64,000 nt of DNA from Actinomyces sp. B33 (lineage in GTDB: Bacteria; Actinomycetota; Actinomycetes; Actinomycetales; Actinomycetaceae): the NCBI RefSeq assembly GCF_028437565.1, contig NZ_JAMRYR010000003.1, forward strand, positions 62,001 to 126,000. Direction: 5' to 3'. The notes below the pieces were generated by a model. That model made no database searches and was not told the DNA's origin. It saw only the letters and a list, made by a program, of their open reading frames with translations. Both the position numbers and the translations under genes were made by a program. Positions 17,955 through 26,687 of this stretch are shown piece after piece (the stretch's first letter is position 1; each line of letters begins with the position of its first letter).

Positions 17955-18350
17955 GTGGCTCTGTCCGAGTACGAGAAGCGGGTTCTCGAGGAGATGGAGG
18001 CCGACCTGCGCCGGGCGGATCCCGGTCTGGCCTCTCAGATGTCCTCCGCGGCATCGTCGGCGGACCCGTCGGGCAAGCGCCCGAGTCCGCGCCGGATCGG
18101 CCTGGGGGCCCTCATCGCGATAGCGGGTTTGGGAGTGCTCATCGCCGCGGTGTCCTTCGGCTATTCCCCGTGGACGATCCTCCTGGGCGTCGTCGGCTTC
18201 GCGCTGATGGTCGGGGGGATCTTCTTCGCGGTCACCCCCGGGGCCTCCTCGACCGATTCAGGTAAGGCCCGGTCCGGCCGCGCGTCCGGAGGATCGTCGT
18301 GGTCGGCGTTCCTCGCCGATCAGGAAAGACGGTGGGACGAGAGGCGCTGA
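17955..18350 (+). CDS. DUF3040 membrane protein
   Basis: 131-residue actinobacterial protein with the DUF3040 N-terminal signature LSEYEKRVLEEMEADLRRADP, two membrane helices (about 48-68 and 74-94) and a Ser/Gly-rich cytoplasmic tail. The function is unknown. It lies between dinB and mraZ as in other actinobacteria, suggesting a link to envelope or division. GAGGAGG precedes GTG 17955. It ends in a strong terminator. Confidence 0.9.
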   Translation: MALSEYEKRVLEEMEADLRRADPGLASQMSSAASSADPSGKRPSPRRIGLGALIAIAGLGVLIAAVSFGYSPWTILLGVVGFALMVGGIFFAVTPGASSTDSGKARSGRASGGSSWSAFLADQERRWDERR

Positions 18351-18371
18351 TCCAGGCGCCGGGCTGATCCG

Positions 18372-18399
18372 GGGCGCATCCGCATAGACGGATGCGCCC
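18372..18399 (+). terminator. 11-bp perfect hairpin after the DUF3040 gene
   Basis: GGGCGCATCCG (18372-18382) pairs perfectly with CGGATGCGCCC (18389-18399) across a 6-base loop, 21 bases after the stop codon. It marks the end of the dinB-DUF3040 unit. Confidence 0.8.
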
Positions 18400-18880
18400 T
18401 CGTCTGCGTCGGCCCGCTCATGCGCTCGGATCCGATGGGGCAACGGGAGCGAACGTTATCGACGTCCCGTGCCCCCGCCTCGTCGGCCGCCCCGCGCCGT
18501 TCGACGACGACCCTGGCGCCGGGGCCCGCGCGGGCATCCCCGACACTCCCCGGCGACTGCGGCCGACATCGAAGAGCCCGCCCGTCCCGACCGATGCCCC
18601 CGACTTCGCGAGCGCTTCGCCCCGCCCCTGGACGGGGCCTGTCGCATCGCTCCCCGTGGGGCTGCGCGCACTCCTCCACATCGCTCCCCGGGGTCCCCCA
18701 CATCGCTCCACGCCCGTGCTCCTCGTGTACGGCCGCTCGGCCGCCCAGACGGCGAGGGAGGGTCGTCGGCGGCTAGACCTCGCGCATTCCCGCGCCCTTT
18801 TCCTCCGTGCCGACCCGCCATCGGCGATCTCCCCCCTCCGCACCGCCTCGGGCCTTCGCGCGATCTTCACGGCGACACGC
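18400..18880. other. non-coding stretch between the DUF3040 terminator and the mraZ control region
   Basis: About 480 bp without a convincing gene: open frames here lack the third-position G/C bias of the neighbours and show no ribosome site. A loose repeat of CATCGCTCC occurs three times between about 18645 and 18710. From 18881 the sequence becomes AT-rich, marking the mraZ promoter region. Confidence 0.6.
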
Positions 18881-18890
18881 TAAAAATTCT

Positions 18891-18905
18891 CCCCACTTTC
18901 CTCCA
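18891..18905 (-). promoter_or_regulatory. possible second MraZ-type site, inverted
   Basis: On the minus strand TGGAGGAAAGTGGGG holds two TGG-type units 10 bp apart, sharing AAAGTGGGG with the mraZ operator. It lies 145 bp upstream of mraZ in the opposite orientation. Only two units are seen. Confidence 0.35.
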
Positions 18906-18980
18906 CCATGTTTTTTCCTTGTGATTACTTGGAAAAGAATGGTTAAGAAGCGTGGTATCGAGAGAATCTGCCCCCATAAA

Positions 18981-19005
18981 CGGGTTCTTGTGGGTTAAAG
19001 TGGGG
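18981..19005 (+). promoter_or_regulatory. MraZ operator overlapping the mraZ promoter
   Basis: Three units at exact 10-bp spacing, CGGGT (18981), TGGGT (18991) and TGGGG (19001), match the known MraZ recognition pattern of TGGGN repeats separated by 5 bases. The likely -10 box TAAAGT (18996-19001) is embedded in them, so binding would block transcription of the dcw cluster. Confidence 0.75.
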
Positions 19006-19036
19006 GATCATGGTGAGCGGGGGAAGGCGGTGAGAC

Positions 19037-19468
19037 ATGTTCCTGGGGACCTACGAGCCCAAGCTCGACGACAAGGGGCGCATGTTCCTCCCCGCCCGCT
19101 TCCGCGACGACATGGAGGGCGGCATCGTCCTCACCCGCGGTCAGGAGCACTGCCTCTACGCGTTCCCGGCTGCGGAGTTCGAGAACATGACGCGCGACCT
19201 CCTGCGGGCCCCCCTGTCCTCCAAGCAGGCCCGCGACTGGATCCGCGTCATGCTCTCGGGCGCCTACAAAGAGGTCCCTGACAAGCAGGGGCGGATCTCC
19301 GTCCCCGCCGATCTGCGGGCCTACGCCGGTCTCGACCGCGAGCTGACCGTCATCGGCGCCGGCTCGCGCGCAGAGATCTGGAACTCCTCGTCCTGGAGCG
19401 AGTACCTCGCAGTCCAGGAGGAGGTCTTCTCCAACACAGCAGACGAAATCATCCCCGGGATGTTCTGA
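19037..19468 (+). CDS. mraZ: transcriptional regulator MraZ
   Basis: 143-residue regulator of the dcw cluster, made of two SpoVT/AbrB-like repeats each with the DxxGR motif ([15 protein letters not shown] at about 13-27; [13 protein letters not shown] in the second half). It assembles into rings that contact the repeated operator upstream. GGAAGG precedes ATG 19037. It is first in the cluster and the operator suggests autorepression. An upstream ATG at 19010 opens a 7-codon frame closing at 19033, which may be incidental. Confidence 0.97.
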   Translation: MFLGTYEPKLDDKGRMFLPARFRDDMEGGIVLTRGQEHCLYAFPAAEFENMTRDLLRAPLSSKQARDWIRVMLSGAYKEVPDKQGRISVPADLRAYAGLDRELTVIGAGSRAEIWNSSSWSEYLAVQEEVFSNTADEIIPGMF

Positions 19469-19484
19469 CCCGCACCTCCAGGTC

Positions 19485-19522
19485 TCCGCCCGCTGTTCCG
19501 ACATCACTTCCCCGATGGCGGA
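19485..19522 (+). ncRNA. mraW RNA motif candidate
   Basis: A compact hairpin in the mraZ-rsmH gap: CCG-A-CATC (19498-19505) pairs with GATG-G-CGG (19514-19521) around the loop ACTTCCCC (19506-19513). TCCGCC (19485-19490) and GGCGGA (19517-19522) offer an alternative pairing. The actinobacterial mraW RNA motif is a hairpin in the 5' leader of mraW/rsmH with a conserved CUUCCCC loop, which this reproduces in the right place. CCAGGTC (19478) and GACCTGG (19534) could close an outer stem. Confidence 0.7.
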
Positions 19523-19582
19523 GCACGGTGGGGGACCTGGACGTACGGGCCGCCCCGCGACCGGACCAGACGAGGAGCCGAG

Positions 19583-20563
19583 GTGACCCACACGCCCCGA
19601 GCCGCGCACCTGCACACCCCCGTGCTCCTCGACGAATGCCTCGACATGCTCGCCCCCGCGATCGACGGCCCCGGCGCCGTCCTCGTCGACGCCACCCTCG
19701 GCATGGGCGGCCACGCCGAGGCGGCCCTCACGAGATTCCCCGACCTGCGCCTCATCGGCATCGACCGCGACCCCCAGGCCCTCGCCCTCGCCTCCGAGCG
19801 CCTCGCGCTCTTCGACGACCGCTTCACCCCCGTCCACGCCACCTACGACCGCATCGACGAGGCCGTCGCCGACCACGGCCGGGACGGCGCCGTCGACGGC
19901 GTCCTCATGGACCTGGGCGTCTCCAGCCTCCAACTCGACGAAACCGACCGAGGTTTCTCCTACGCCCATGACGCGCCCCTCGACATGCGCATGGACCCCA
20001 CCTCGGGACCCTCCGCCGCCGACCTGCTCGCCACCGCCGACGAGCGCGAGCTCACCCGGATCCTCAGGTCCTACGGCGAGGAGCGCTTCGCCCCGCGCAT
20101 CGCCCGCCTCATCGTCCGGGCCCGCGACGAACGCCCCCTGACCCGTACCGGACAGCTCGTCGACCTCGTCAAGGAGGCGATCCCCGCGCCCGCGCGCCGC
20201 ACCGGCGGCAACCCCGCCAAACGGACCTTCCAAGCGCTGCGCGTGGCCGTCAACGACGAGCTGCGGATCCTCCAGGACGCCCTGCCCCGCGCCCTCGGAG
20301 CCCTGAGGGTCGGCGGGCGCCTCGTCGTCGAGTCCTACCAATCCCTCGAGGACAGGATCGTCAAGGACGTTCTGCGACGAGGATCCACCGACTCGGCGCC
20401 CCCCGGACTGCCCGTCATCCCCGACGACATGCGCGCCAGCCTCCGCCTCCTCACCCGCGGGGCCGACCGCGCCCACGACGCCGAACTCGCCCACAACCCC
20501 CGATCCGCCTCCGTGCGCCTGCGCGGAGCCGAACTCATCCGCCCCTGGAAGGACCCCGCATGA
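19583..20563 (+). CDS. rsmH: 16S rRNA m4C1402 methyltransferase
   Basis: N4-methylates C1402 of 16S rRNA in the decoding centre. The 326-residue product has HTPVLLDECLDML at the N-terminus, SAM loop VDATLGMGGHAEA (about 36-48), GVLMDLGVSSLQLD and RTGGNPAKRTFQALRVAVN, all family hallmarks. GAGGAGCCGAG precedes GTG 19583. The mRNA leader carries the hairpin described separately. The last 4 bases overlap ftsL. Confidence 0.97.
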   Translation: MTHTPRAAHLHTPVLLDECLDMLAPAIDGPGAVLVDATLGMGGHAEAALTRFPDLRLIGIDRDPQALALASERLALFDDRFTPVHATYDRIDEAVADHGRDGAVDGVLMDLGVSSLQLDETDRGFSYAHDAPLDMRMDPTSGPSAADLLATADERELTRILRSYGEERFAPRIARLIVRARDERPLTRTGQLVDLVKEAIPAPARRTGGNPAKRTFQALRVAVNDELRILQDALPRALGALRVGGRLVVESYQSLEDRIVKDVLRRGSTDSAPPGLPVIPDDMRASLRLLTRGADRAHDAELAHNPRSASVRLRGAELIRPWKDPA

Positions 20564-20952
20564 GCGCCGCACCCGCCGCCACCCGTCCGGCCTCACGCCC
20601 CGAGCGCCTCCACGACGCCGCCCGCGAACTGCGCGTCATCGAGGGCGAGCGCCCGTCTCGGTCCATCGTCCTGCGCTCCCTGGCGGCCTGCCTCCTCGTC
20701 ATCGCCGCGATCCTCGCCTCGATGGTCCTCAACACGCGGATGGCCCAGACCTCCTTCGCGATCCGCGACCAGCAGATCCTCCTCAACGAACTCGACGCCG
20801 AGGCGTGGACGATGCAGGCCCGGCTCGAAGAACTCGCCTCCCCCTCCTCCCTCCAACGGGCGGCCGAGGCCAACGGCATGGTCCCCGCCGGCCCCACCGG
20901 CTTCATCACCCTGAGCAGCGCCACCGTCGAGGGCGGCACCCCAGCCCGGTGA
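20560..20952 (+). CDS. ftsL: cell division protein FtsL-like
   Basis: 130-residue single-pass protein: basic cytoplasmic tail (1-48), one membrane helix (about 49-69), then a periplasmic coiled coil (AIRDQQILLNELDAEAWTMQARLEEL). Size, topology and position between rsmH and ftsI identify it as FtsL, which with FtsQ and FtsB activates septal FtsW-FtsI. Sequence conservation of FtsL is always weak, so the call rests on context. ATGA overlap with rsmH. Confidence 0.88.
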   Translation: MSAAPAATRPASRPERLHDAARELRVIEGERPSRSIVLRSLAACLLVIAAILASMVLNTRMAQTSFAIRDQQILLNELDAEAWTMQARLEELASPSSLQRAAEANGMVPAGPTGFITLSSATVEGGTPAR

Positions 20953-20966
20953 GGAAGGGGCAGGTC

Positions 20967-22700
20967 ATGACGACCAGGAACAGACGATCCCGATGGATCC
21001 TCATCGCGACCGTCATCGCCCTCGTGATCTGCGCGGGCCAGCTCGTCTACCTCCAGATCGTCATCGGCCCCACCCTCGCCAGCGAAGGACAGGCGGTGCG
21101 GACCCGCTCGACCGCCATCGAGCCCAAACGAGGACGGATCGAGGACGCCACCGGCGTCGTCCTCGCCGACTCGATCCTCACCTACGACCTCGCCGTCAAC
21201 CAGGTCAACATCGCCTCCTACATCCACCGGGACGACGACGGCGTCGTCATCGGCCGAGGTCCCGCCGAAGCGGCGCGCCAACTCGCCCCGCTCCTGGGGA
21301 TGAGCGAGGCCGAGGTCGGCGGGCTCCTCGTCGGAGACTCCACCTACCAGTACGTCAAGCGCCACGTCGACGTCGTCACCTACCGGCAGATCCGCGCCCT
21401 CGACATCTACGGGATCGAGGCCGAGGCCGTCTACGAGCGCACCTACCCCAACGGCAACGTCGCCGCCCCCGTCATCGGCACCGTCAACGCCGAGGGCATC
21501 GGCTCGTCCGGCCTGGAAGCCGAATACGACACCCTCCTCACCGGGGTCGCCGGCGAGGAGGGCTACGAGATCGCCCCCAACGGGGCCGTGATCCCCGGGG
21601 CCAAGAAGACCCTCGTCGAGCCCACCGACGGCGCCTCCCTGAGCGTTACCCTCCACGCCGACCTCCAGCACCAGGTGCAGGCCCTCCTCGACGAGCGCGT
21701 CGTCCGCCACGAGGCCGAATGGGGGGCCGTCGTCATCGAGGACATCTCCACCGGGAAGATCCTCGTCATGGCCGACTCCGGGTCCACCGAGCCCGACAAC
21801 GCCAAACCCCAGCCCGTCGCGGCCGTCCAGTACGCCTTCGAGCCCGGATCCGTCGGCAAGGTCCTCACCATCGCCTCCGCCCTCGACCACGGGGCCATCA
21901 CTCCGACCACCCCTTTCACGGTCCCCGACACCCTCGACCTGCCCGACGCCGGAGGCCCGATCACCGACTTCCACCCGCACGAGGTCGAAACCCTCACCGC
22001 CACCGGGATCCTCGCCGAATCGTCGAACACCGGGACCGTCCTCATCGGCCAGAAGCTCTCCGACGAGCAGCGCCACGAGACCTTCACCGCCTTCGGGCTC
22101 GGCCAGGGCACCGGCATCGAACTGGCCGGCGAATCCCCCGGGCTCGTGCCGCCCTGGCAGGACTGGGTCGGGCGCGACCGCTACGTCAACATGTTCGGCC
22201 AGGCCTACATGATGACCGCCCTGCAGGAGGCGTCCGTCATGGCGACGATCGGCAACGGGGGAGTGCGCCTGCCCCCGAGGATCGTCAAGTCCTGGACGAA
22301 CCCCGACGGCACCGTCGAGGCGCCCGCGCCCGCCGAACCCGTTCAGGCGATCACCGCCGAGCACTCCCGGCAGCTCCTGACGATGATGGAATCGGTCGTC
22401 GCCGCCGACACCGGTACCGCGAGCACCGCCAGGGTCGACGGCTACCGGCTCGCCGTCAAGACGGGGACCGCCGACATCATCATCGGCGGCGAGCACGGGA
22501 TCGTGTCGACGACCGCGGGGATCGTCCCCGCCGACGAGCCTCGGCTCGCCATTTCCGTCGTGCTCTACAATCCGAAGGTCGCAGTGATCTCGTCGGACTC
22601 GTCGGCGCCCCTCTTCGGGGACATCACCGAGACCGCCGTGCGCAGCCTCGGCATCCCCGCCTCGGCGCAGCCCGCCGAGCTCTACCCGACGAACCCGTGA
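20967..22700 (+). CDS. ftsI: septal peptidoglycan transpeptidase FtsI (PBP3)
   Basis: 577-residue class B penicillin-binding protein: short cytoplasmic tail, membrane helix (about 11-31), pedestal domain starting KRGRIEDATG, and transpeptidase domain with SVGK (Ser295-Lys298), SSN (352-354) and KTGTAD (498-). It crosslinks septal peptidoglycan with FtsW. GAGGAAGGGG precedes ATG 20967. No PASTA domain is present. In the standard cluster murE follows; here murF does. Confidence 0.97.
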   Translation: MTTRNRRSRWILIATVIALVICAGQLVYLQIVIGPTLASEGQAVRTRSTAIEPKRGRIEDATGVVLADSILTYDLAVNQVNIASYIHRDDDGVVIGRGPAEAARQLAPLLGMSEAEVGGLLVGDSTYQYVKRHVDVVTYRQIRALDIYGIEAEAVYERTYPNGNVAAPVIGTVNAEGIGSSGLEAEYDTLLTGVAGEEGYEIAPNGAVIPGAKKTLVEPTDGASLSVTLHADLQHQVQALLDERVVRHEAEWGAVVIEDISTGKILVMADSGSTEPDNAKPQPVAAVQYAFEPGSVGKVLTIASALDHGAITPTTPFTVPDTLDLPDAGGPITDFHPHEVETLTATGILAESSNTGTVLIGQKLSDEQRHETFTAFGLGQGTGIELAGESPGLVPPWQDWVGRDRYVNMFGQAYMMTALQEASVMATIGNGGVRLPPRIVKSWTNPDGTVEAPAPAEPVQAITAEHSRQLLTMMESVVAADTGTASTARVDGYRLAVKTGTADIIIGGEHGIVSTTAGIVPADEPRLAISVVLYNPKVAVISSDSSAPLFGDITETAVRSLGIPASAQPAELYPTNP

Positions 22701-22747
22701 GCACCGACACGACGAGGCACCAGGGGCCAGGCCCCGGAGGGAGGACC

Positions 22748-24157
22748 ATGCACCGGTCGACCGAGTGGATCGCCCGCGCGGTTCGCGGCACCCACCACGG
22801 CGAGGAGACCCTGGTCGTCGGACCAGTCGTCACGGACTCGCGCGAAGCCGGTCCCGGGAGCCTCTACATCGCCCGCAGGGGCGAGACCTCCGACGGCCAC
22901 GACTACGTCGCCGCCGCCCGGCGCGCCGGCGCCGTCGCCGTCGTCGTCGAGAAGGCCGTCCCCCTCGACGAGGCCGACGGCCTCGCCCAGATCGTCGTCG
23001 ACGACTCCACGCGGGCGCTCGGCCTGCTCGCCCGCGCCCACCTCGACGACCTGCGCGACCGGGGGCCCCTCGACGTCATCGCGGTCACCGGCTCGGCGGG
23101 GAAGACGACGACGAAGGACCTCCTCCTGCAGATCCTCTCCGCCGACGCGCCGACCGTCGCCCCCCGCCTGTCCTACAACAACGAGGTCGGGATGCCGCTG
23201 ACCGTCTTGTCGTGCGACGAGACGACCCGCCACCTCGTCCTCGAGATGGGAGCCTCGGGCCCCGGGCACATCTCCTATCTGACGTCGATCGCCGCCCCCG
23301 ACGCGGCCATCGAGCTCATGGTCGGGCACGCCCACCTCGGCGGCTTCGGGTCCGTCGAGGGGATCGCGGAGGCCAAGGCCGAACTGATCCGCGGCTCGCG
23401 CCCGGGCGCCCCGGCGATCCTCAACGCCGACGACCCGAACGTCCTCGCGATGGCCCCCCTCGCCACCGGCCCCGTCGTCCTCTTCTCGGCGGGCGGCCGC
23501 TCCGACGCCGACGTGCGCGCCGAGGACGTCGACATCGACGGCTCCGGCCACGCCGCCTTCACCGTCATCGCCCCCGAGGGCTCCGCCCCCATCCGGCTGG
23601 GGCTCGTCGGCGCCCACCACGTCCACAACGCCCTGGCGGCCATCGCCGGGGCCCGGGCGCTCGGCATGGGCCTGCCGCGGATCGTCGACGCCCTCAACGC
23701 GGCGACCGCCCTGTCGCCACACCGGATGGACGTGCGCGACCTCGTCGTCGACGGCACGGCCCTGACCCTCATCGACGACTCGTACAACGCGAACATCGAC
23801 TCGATGCGCGCCGCGCTGGACGCCCTGGCGGCCATCGGGCGCGGGCGCCCCCGCATCGCCGTCCTCGGCGAGATGCTCGAACTGGGGCCGACGAGCCCCG
23901 ACGCCCACCGCGAGGTCGGCCGGATCGCCGCGGCCGCCGGCGTCTCGACGCTCATCGCCCTGGGCGACGACGCCCCCCACTACCTCGACGGCGCCGGGCC
24001 GTCCGTCACGGGGATCTGCGCCGCCGGCGTCGACGAGGCCGTCGCGGCCCTCCTCGACGCCCTCGCCGACGGATGCGCGGTCCTCGTCAAGGGATCGTAC
24101 GGATCGCACTCGTGGCGCGTCGCCGACGCGCTCCAGGACAGGGGGGCCCGTCGATGA
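22748..24157 (+). CDS. murF: UDP-MurNAc-tripeptide--D-Ala-D-Ala ligase
   Basis: Adds D-Ala-D-Ala to the UDP-MurNAc-tripeptide. 469 residues with the Mur ligase layout: N-terminal UDP domain (VTDSREAGPGSLYIA), ATP loop VTGSAGKTTTKD, the MurF-type NNEVGMPLT segment, and DDSYNANIDSM in the C-terminal domain, which separates MurF from MurE. GGAGGGAGG precedes ATG 22748. No murE lies between ftsI and this gene, so the tripeptide ligase must be encoded elsewhere. ATGA overlap with mraY. Confidence 0.95.
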   Translation: MHRSTEWIARAVRGTHHGEETLVVGPVVTDSREAGPGSLYIARRGETSDGHDYVAAARRAGAVAVVVEKAVPLDEADGLAQIVVDDSTRALGLLARAHLDDLRDRGPLDVIAVTGSAGKTTTKDLLLQILSADAPTVAPRLSYNNEVGMPLTVLSCDETTRHLVLEMGASGPGHISYLTSIAAPDAAIELMVGHAHLGGFGSVEGIAEAKAELIRGSRPGAPAILNADDPNVLAMAPLATGPVVLFSAGGRSDADVRAEDVDIDGSGHAAFTVIAPEGSAPIRLGLVGAHHVHNALAAIAGARALGMGLPRIVDALNAATALSPHRMDVRDLVVDGTALTLIDDSYNANIDSMRAALDALAAIGRGRPRIAVLGEMLELGPTSPDAHREVGRIAAAAGVSTLIALGDDAPHYLDGAGPSVTGICAAGVDEAVAALLDALADGCAVLVKGSYGSHSWRVADALQDRGARR

Positions 24158-25245
24158 TCGGGATCATTGCCGCCTTCATCATCGCCATGGGGCTGTCGAT
24201 CGGGACGACGCCCCTGCTGATCCGCTACCTCGTCACACACCAGTACGGCCAGTTCATCCGTCAGGACGGCCCCACCCAGCACCTGACCAAGCGCGGGACC
24301 CCGACGATGGGGGGGCTCGTCATCATCGTCGCCGCCGTGGCCGCCTGGATCATCGGCGCGTCCATCGCGGGCGTCGGCCCCTCCTGGTCGGGAGCCTGCT
24401 TGGCCTTCCTCGTCGTCGGCCTGGGGACCATCGGGCTGCTCGACGACGGCATCAAGATCATGCGTCAGCGCTCCCTGGGACTGCACGCCGGCGCCAAGCT
24501 CCTCGGCCAGATCGGCGTCGCCTCGCTCTTCGCCTGGGCCGTTCTGAGCCGGCCGAACCACGACGGCGTCACCCCGGCGTCCATGGCGGTCTCCGTCACC
24601 CGTCCGACGGCCCTGACCTTCGCCGCCGCGGGGCTGATCGTCGGCGCGATCCTCTTCCTCCTGTGGACGAACTTCGTCGTCGCCGCCTGGTCGAACGCCG
24701 TCAACCTCACCGACGGCCTCGACGGGCTGGCGACCGGATGCTCGATCTTCGTCTTCGGCGCCTACACGTTCATCGCCTACTTCCAGCGCCTCCAGTCCTG
24801 CGGGATCGGGGACGGGCTGGAGAACGCGTCCGCCTGCTACACGACCCGCGACCCCCTCGACCTGGCGATCTTCTCCGCCGCCCTCGTCGGGTCCCTCGCC
24901 GGTTTCCTCTGGTGGAACGCCTCCCCGGCGCAGATCTTCATGGGCGACACCGGCGCGCTCGCCCTGGGCGGGGCCGTCGCCGGTCTGTCGATGCTCACCC
25001 ACACCGAGTTCCTCGCGATCGTCATCGGCGGCCTCTTCGTCGCCGTCACCCTGTCCGACGTCATCCAGATCTCCGTGTTCAAGATGACGCGCAGGCGCGT
25101 CTTCCGGATGGCGCCCCTCCACCACCACTTCGAACTCACAGGATGGCAGGAGGTGACGATCGTCATCCGCTTCTGGCTCGTCGCGGCGATCTTCGCCATC
25201 GCCGGGGCCGGCCTGTTCTACGCCGAGTGGGTGTCGAGGCTGTGA
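24154..25245 (+). CDS. mraY: phospho-MurNAc-pentapeptide transferase MraY
   Basis: Forms lipid I from UDP-MurNAc-pentapeptide and undecaprenyl phosphate. 363 residues, about ten membrane helices, with the conserved cytoplasmic loops KRGTPTMGGL, NAVNLTDGLDGLATG (two catalytic Asp) and FMGDTGALALGG, and the HHHFELTGW loop near the C-terminus. Coupled to murF by ATGA and to murD by GTGA overlaps. Confidence 0.97.
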   Translation: MIGIIAAFIIAMGLSIGTTPLLIRYLVTHQYGQFIRQDGPTQHLTKRGTPTMGGLVIIVAAVAAWIIGASIAGVGPSWSGACLAFLVVGLGTIGLLDDGIKIMRQRSLGLHAGAKLLGQIGVASLFAWAVLSRPNHDGVTPASMAVSVTRPTALTFAAAGLIVGAILFLLWTNFVVAAWSNAVNLTDGLDGLATGCSIFVFGAYTFIAYFQRLQSCGIGDGLENASACYTTRDPLDLAIFSAALVGSLAGFLWWNASPAQIFMGDTGALALGGAVAGLSMLTHTEFLAIVIGGLFVAVTLSDVIQISVFKMTRRRVFRMAPLHHHFELTGWQEVTIVIRFWLVAAIFAIAGAGLFYAEWVSRL

Positions 25246-26687
25246 CCGGCCCCGTCGCCGTCATCGGCTGGGGCTCGTCGGGCCGCAGCGCCGCCCGAGC
25301 CCTCGTCGACCGGGGGCGCGAGGTCGTCGCCTTCGACTCGCGCGAGCCCAGCGGACCGGCGGACGCCGCGATCGCGTCCGTCCCGGTCGTCGTCGAGCCC
25401 GACGCCGAACGCATGGCCGACCTCGTCGTCGAGGCCGCCCCGAACCTCGTCGTCGTCTCCCCGGGCGTGCCCGCTCGCTCGCCGGTCTTCGCGCGCTGCG
25501 CCGCGGCCGGCATCGACGTGTGGGGGGAGGTCGAGCTCGCCTGGCGCCTCCAGGAGGACGGGCCCCATGCGGGCCGCCCGTGGCTCGTCGTCACCGGCAC
25601 CAACGGCAAGACGACGACCGTCGGCATGCTCGGGTCGATCCTGCGCGCCGCCGGCGAGGAGGTCCTCGAGGTCGGCAACATCGGCACGCCGATCACCCGC
25701 GCCATCGACTCCGACGCGAGCGTGTTCGCCGTGGAGCTGTCGAGCTTCCAGCTCCACACGTGCCGCACCGTGTCCCCCCGGGCGTCGGTGTGCCTCAACG
25801 TCGACGCCGACCACCTCGACTGGCACTCGACCGTCGAGGCCTACGCCGCCGACAAGGCCAGGGTCTACGAGAACACGCGCGTCGCCTGCGTGTACCCCGC
25901 CCACGACCGGCGCGTCGAGGCGATGGTCGAGGGGGCCGACGTGGTCGAGGGGGCGCGCGCCATCGGCATCGCCCTGGACGCCCCCGCAGTCTCCATGCTC
26001 GGCGTCGTCGAGGGGATGATCGTCGACCGGGCCTTCATCGAGGACCGGCGCACCAGCGCCCTGCGGCTGGCCGACCTGACGGACCTCGAGGGCGCCTACG
26101 GCCCCCGGCCGACGCCGGCCGTCGTCATGGACGCCCTGGCGGCCGCCGCCCTGGCCCGCGCCCACGGCGTCGCCCCCGAGGCCGTCGAGGAGGGGCTGCG
26201 GGCCTTCCGGCCCTCCGGACACCGGCGCGCCGTCGTCGCCCGCGCCGCCGACCTGACGTGGATCGACGACTCGAAGGCGACGAACGCCCACGCCGCCGCC
26301 GCCTCTCTCGCCGGGATCCCCGACGCCACCGCCGTGTGGATCTTCGGGGGCGACGCCAAGGGCCAGGACTTCACCGGCCTCGTCGAGCGCGTCGCCCCGC
26401 GCCTGCGCGGCGTCGTCGTCATCGGCGAGGACCGCGCGCCCCAGCTGGCCGCCCTGGCCTCCGGCGCCCCCCGGGTGCCGGTCGTCGAGGTCGACGGGCA
26501 CGAGGACTGGATGTTCTCCGTCGTCAACGAGGCCGTCGCCCTGTCGCGGCCGGGAGACACCGTCGTCCTCGCCCCCGCGTGCGCCTCGTGGGACCAGTTC
26601 GACGACTACGGGCAGCGCGGCGACGCCTTCGCCGACGCCGTCCGGCGCCTCGCCGAGCAGTGGGGGGAGCCCCATGCCCCGGCGTAG
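25242..26687 (+). CDS. murD: UDP-MurNAc-L-Ala--D-Glu ligase
   Basis: Adds D-glutamate to UDP-MurNAc-L-Ala. 481 residues: N-terminal Rossmann domain (VIGWGSSGRSAARAL), ATP loop VTGTNGKTTTVGML, VELSSFQLHTC and the C-terminal SGHRRAVVARAADLTWIDDSKATN, typical of MurD. Start GTG overlaps the mraY stop. Its end overlaps ftsW by 14 bases. Confidence 0.96.
   Translation: MTGPVAVIGWGSSGRSAARALVDRGREVVAFDSREPSGPADAAIASVPVVVEPDAERMADLVVEAAPNLVVVSPGVPARSPVFARCAAAGIDVWGEVELAWRLQEDGPHAGRPWLVVTGTNGKTTTVGMLGSILRAAGEEVLEVGNIGTPITRAIDSDASVFAVELSSFQLHTCRTVSPRASVCLNVDADHLDWHSTVEAYAADKARVYENTRVACVYPAHDRRVEAMVEGADVVEGARAIGIALDAPAVSMLGVVEGMIVDRAFIEDRRTSALRLADLTDLEGAYGPRPTPAVVMDALAAAALARAHGVAPEAVEEGLRAFRPSGHRRAVVARAADLTWIDDSKATNAHAAAASLAGIPDATAVWIFGGDAKGQDFTGLVERVAPRLRGVVVIGEDRAPQLAALASGAPRVPVVEVDGHEDWMFSVVNEAVALSRPGDTVVLAPACASWDQFDDYGQRGDAFADAVRRLAEQWGEPHAPA

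Noticed and set aside
18392-18883. Open frames of up to 163 codons in the gap before mraZ
   Set aside because: Codon third positions are not G/C biased, there is no Shine-Dalgarno or leaderless box, and nothing resembles a known protein.
22748-24157. Considered as murE because it follows ftsI
   Set aside because: NNEVGMPLT and DDSYNAN are MurF features, and the MurE substrate signature (DNPR or equivalent) is not seen.
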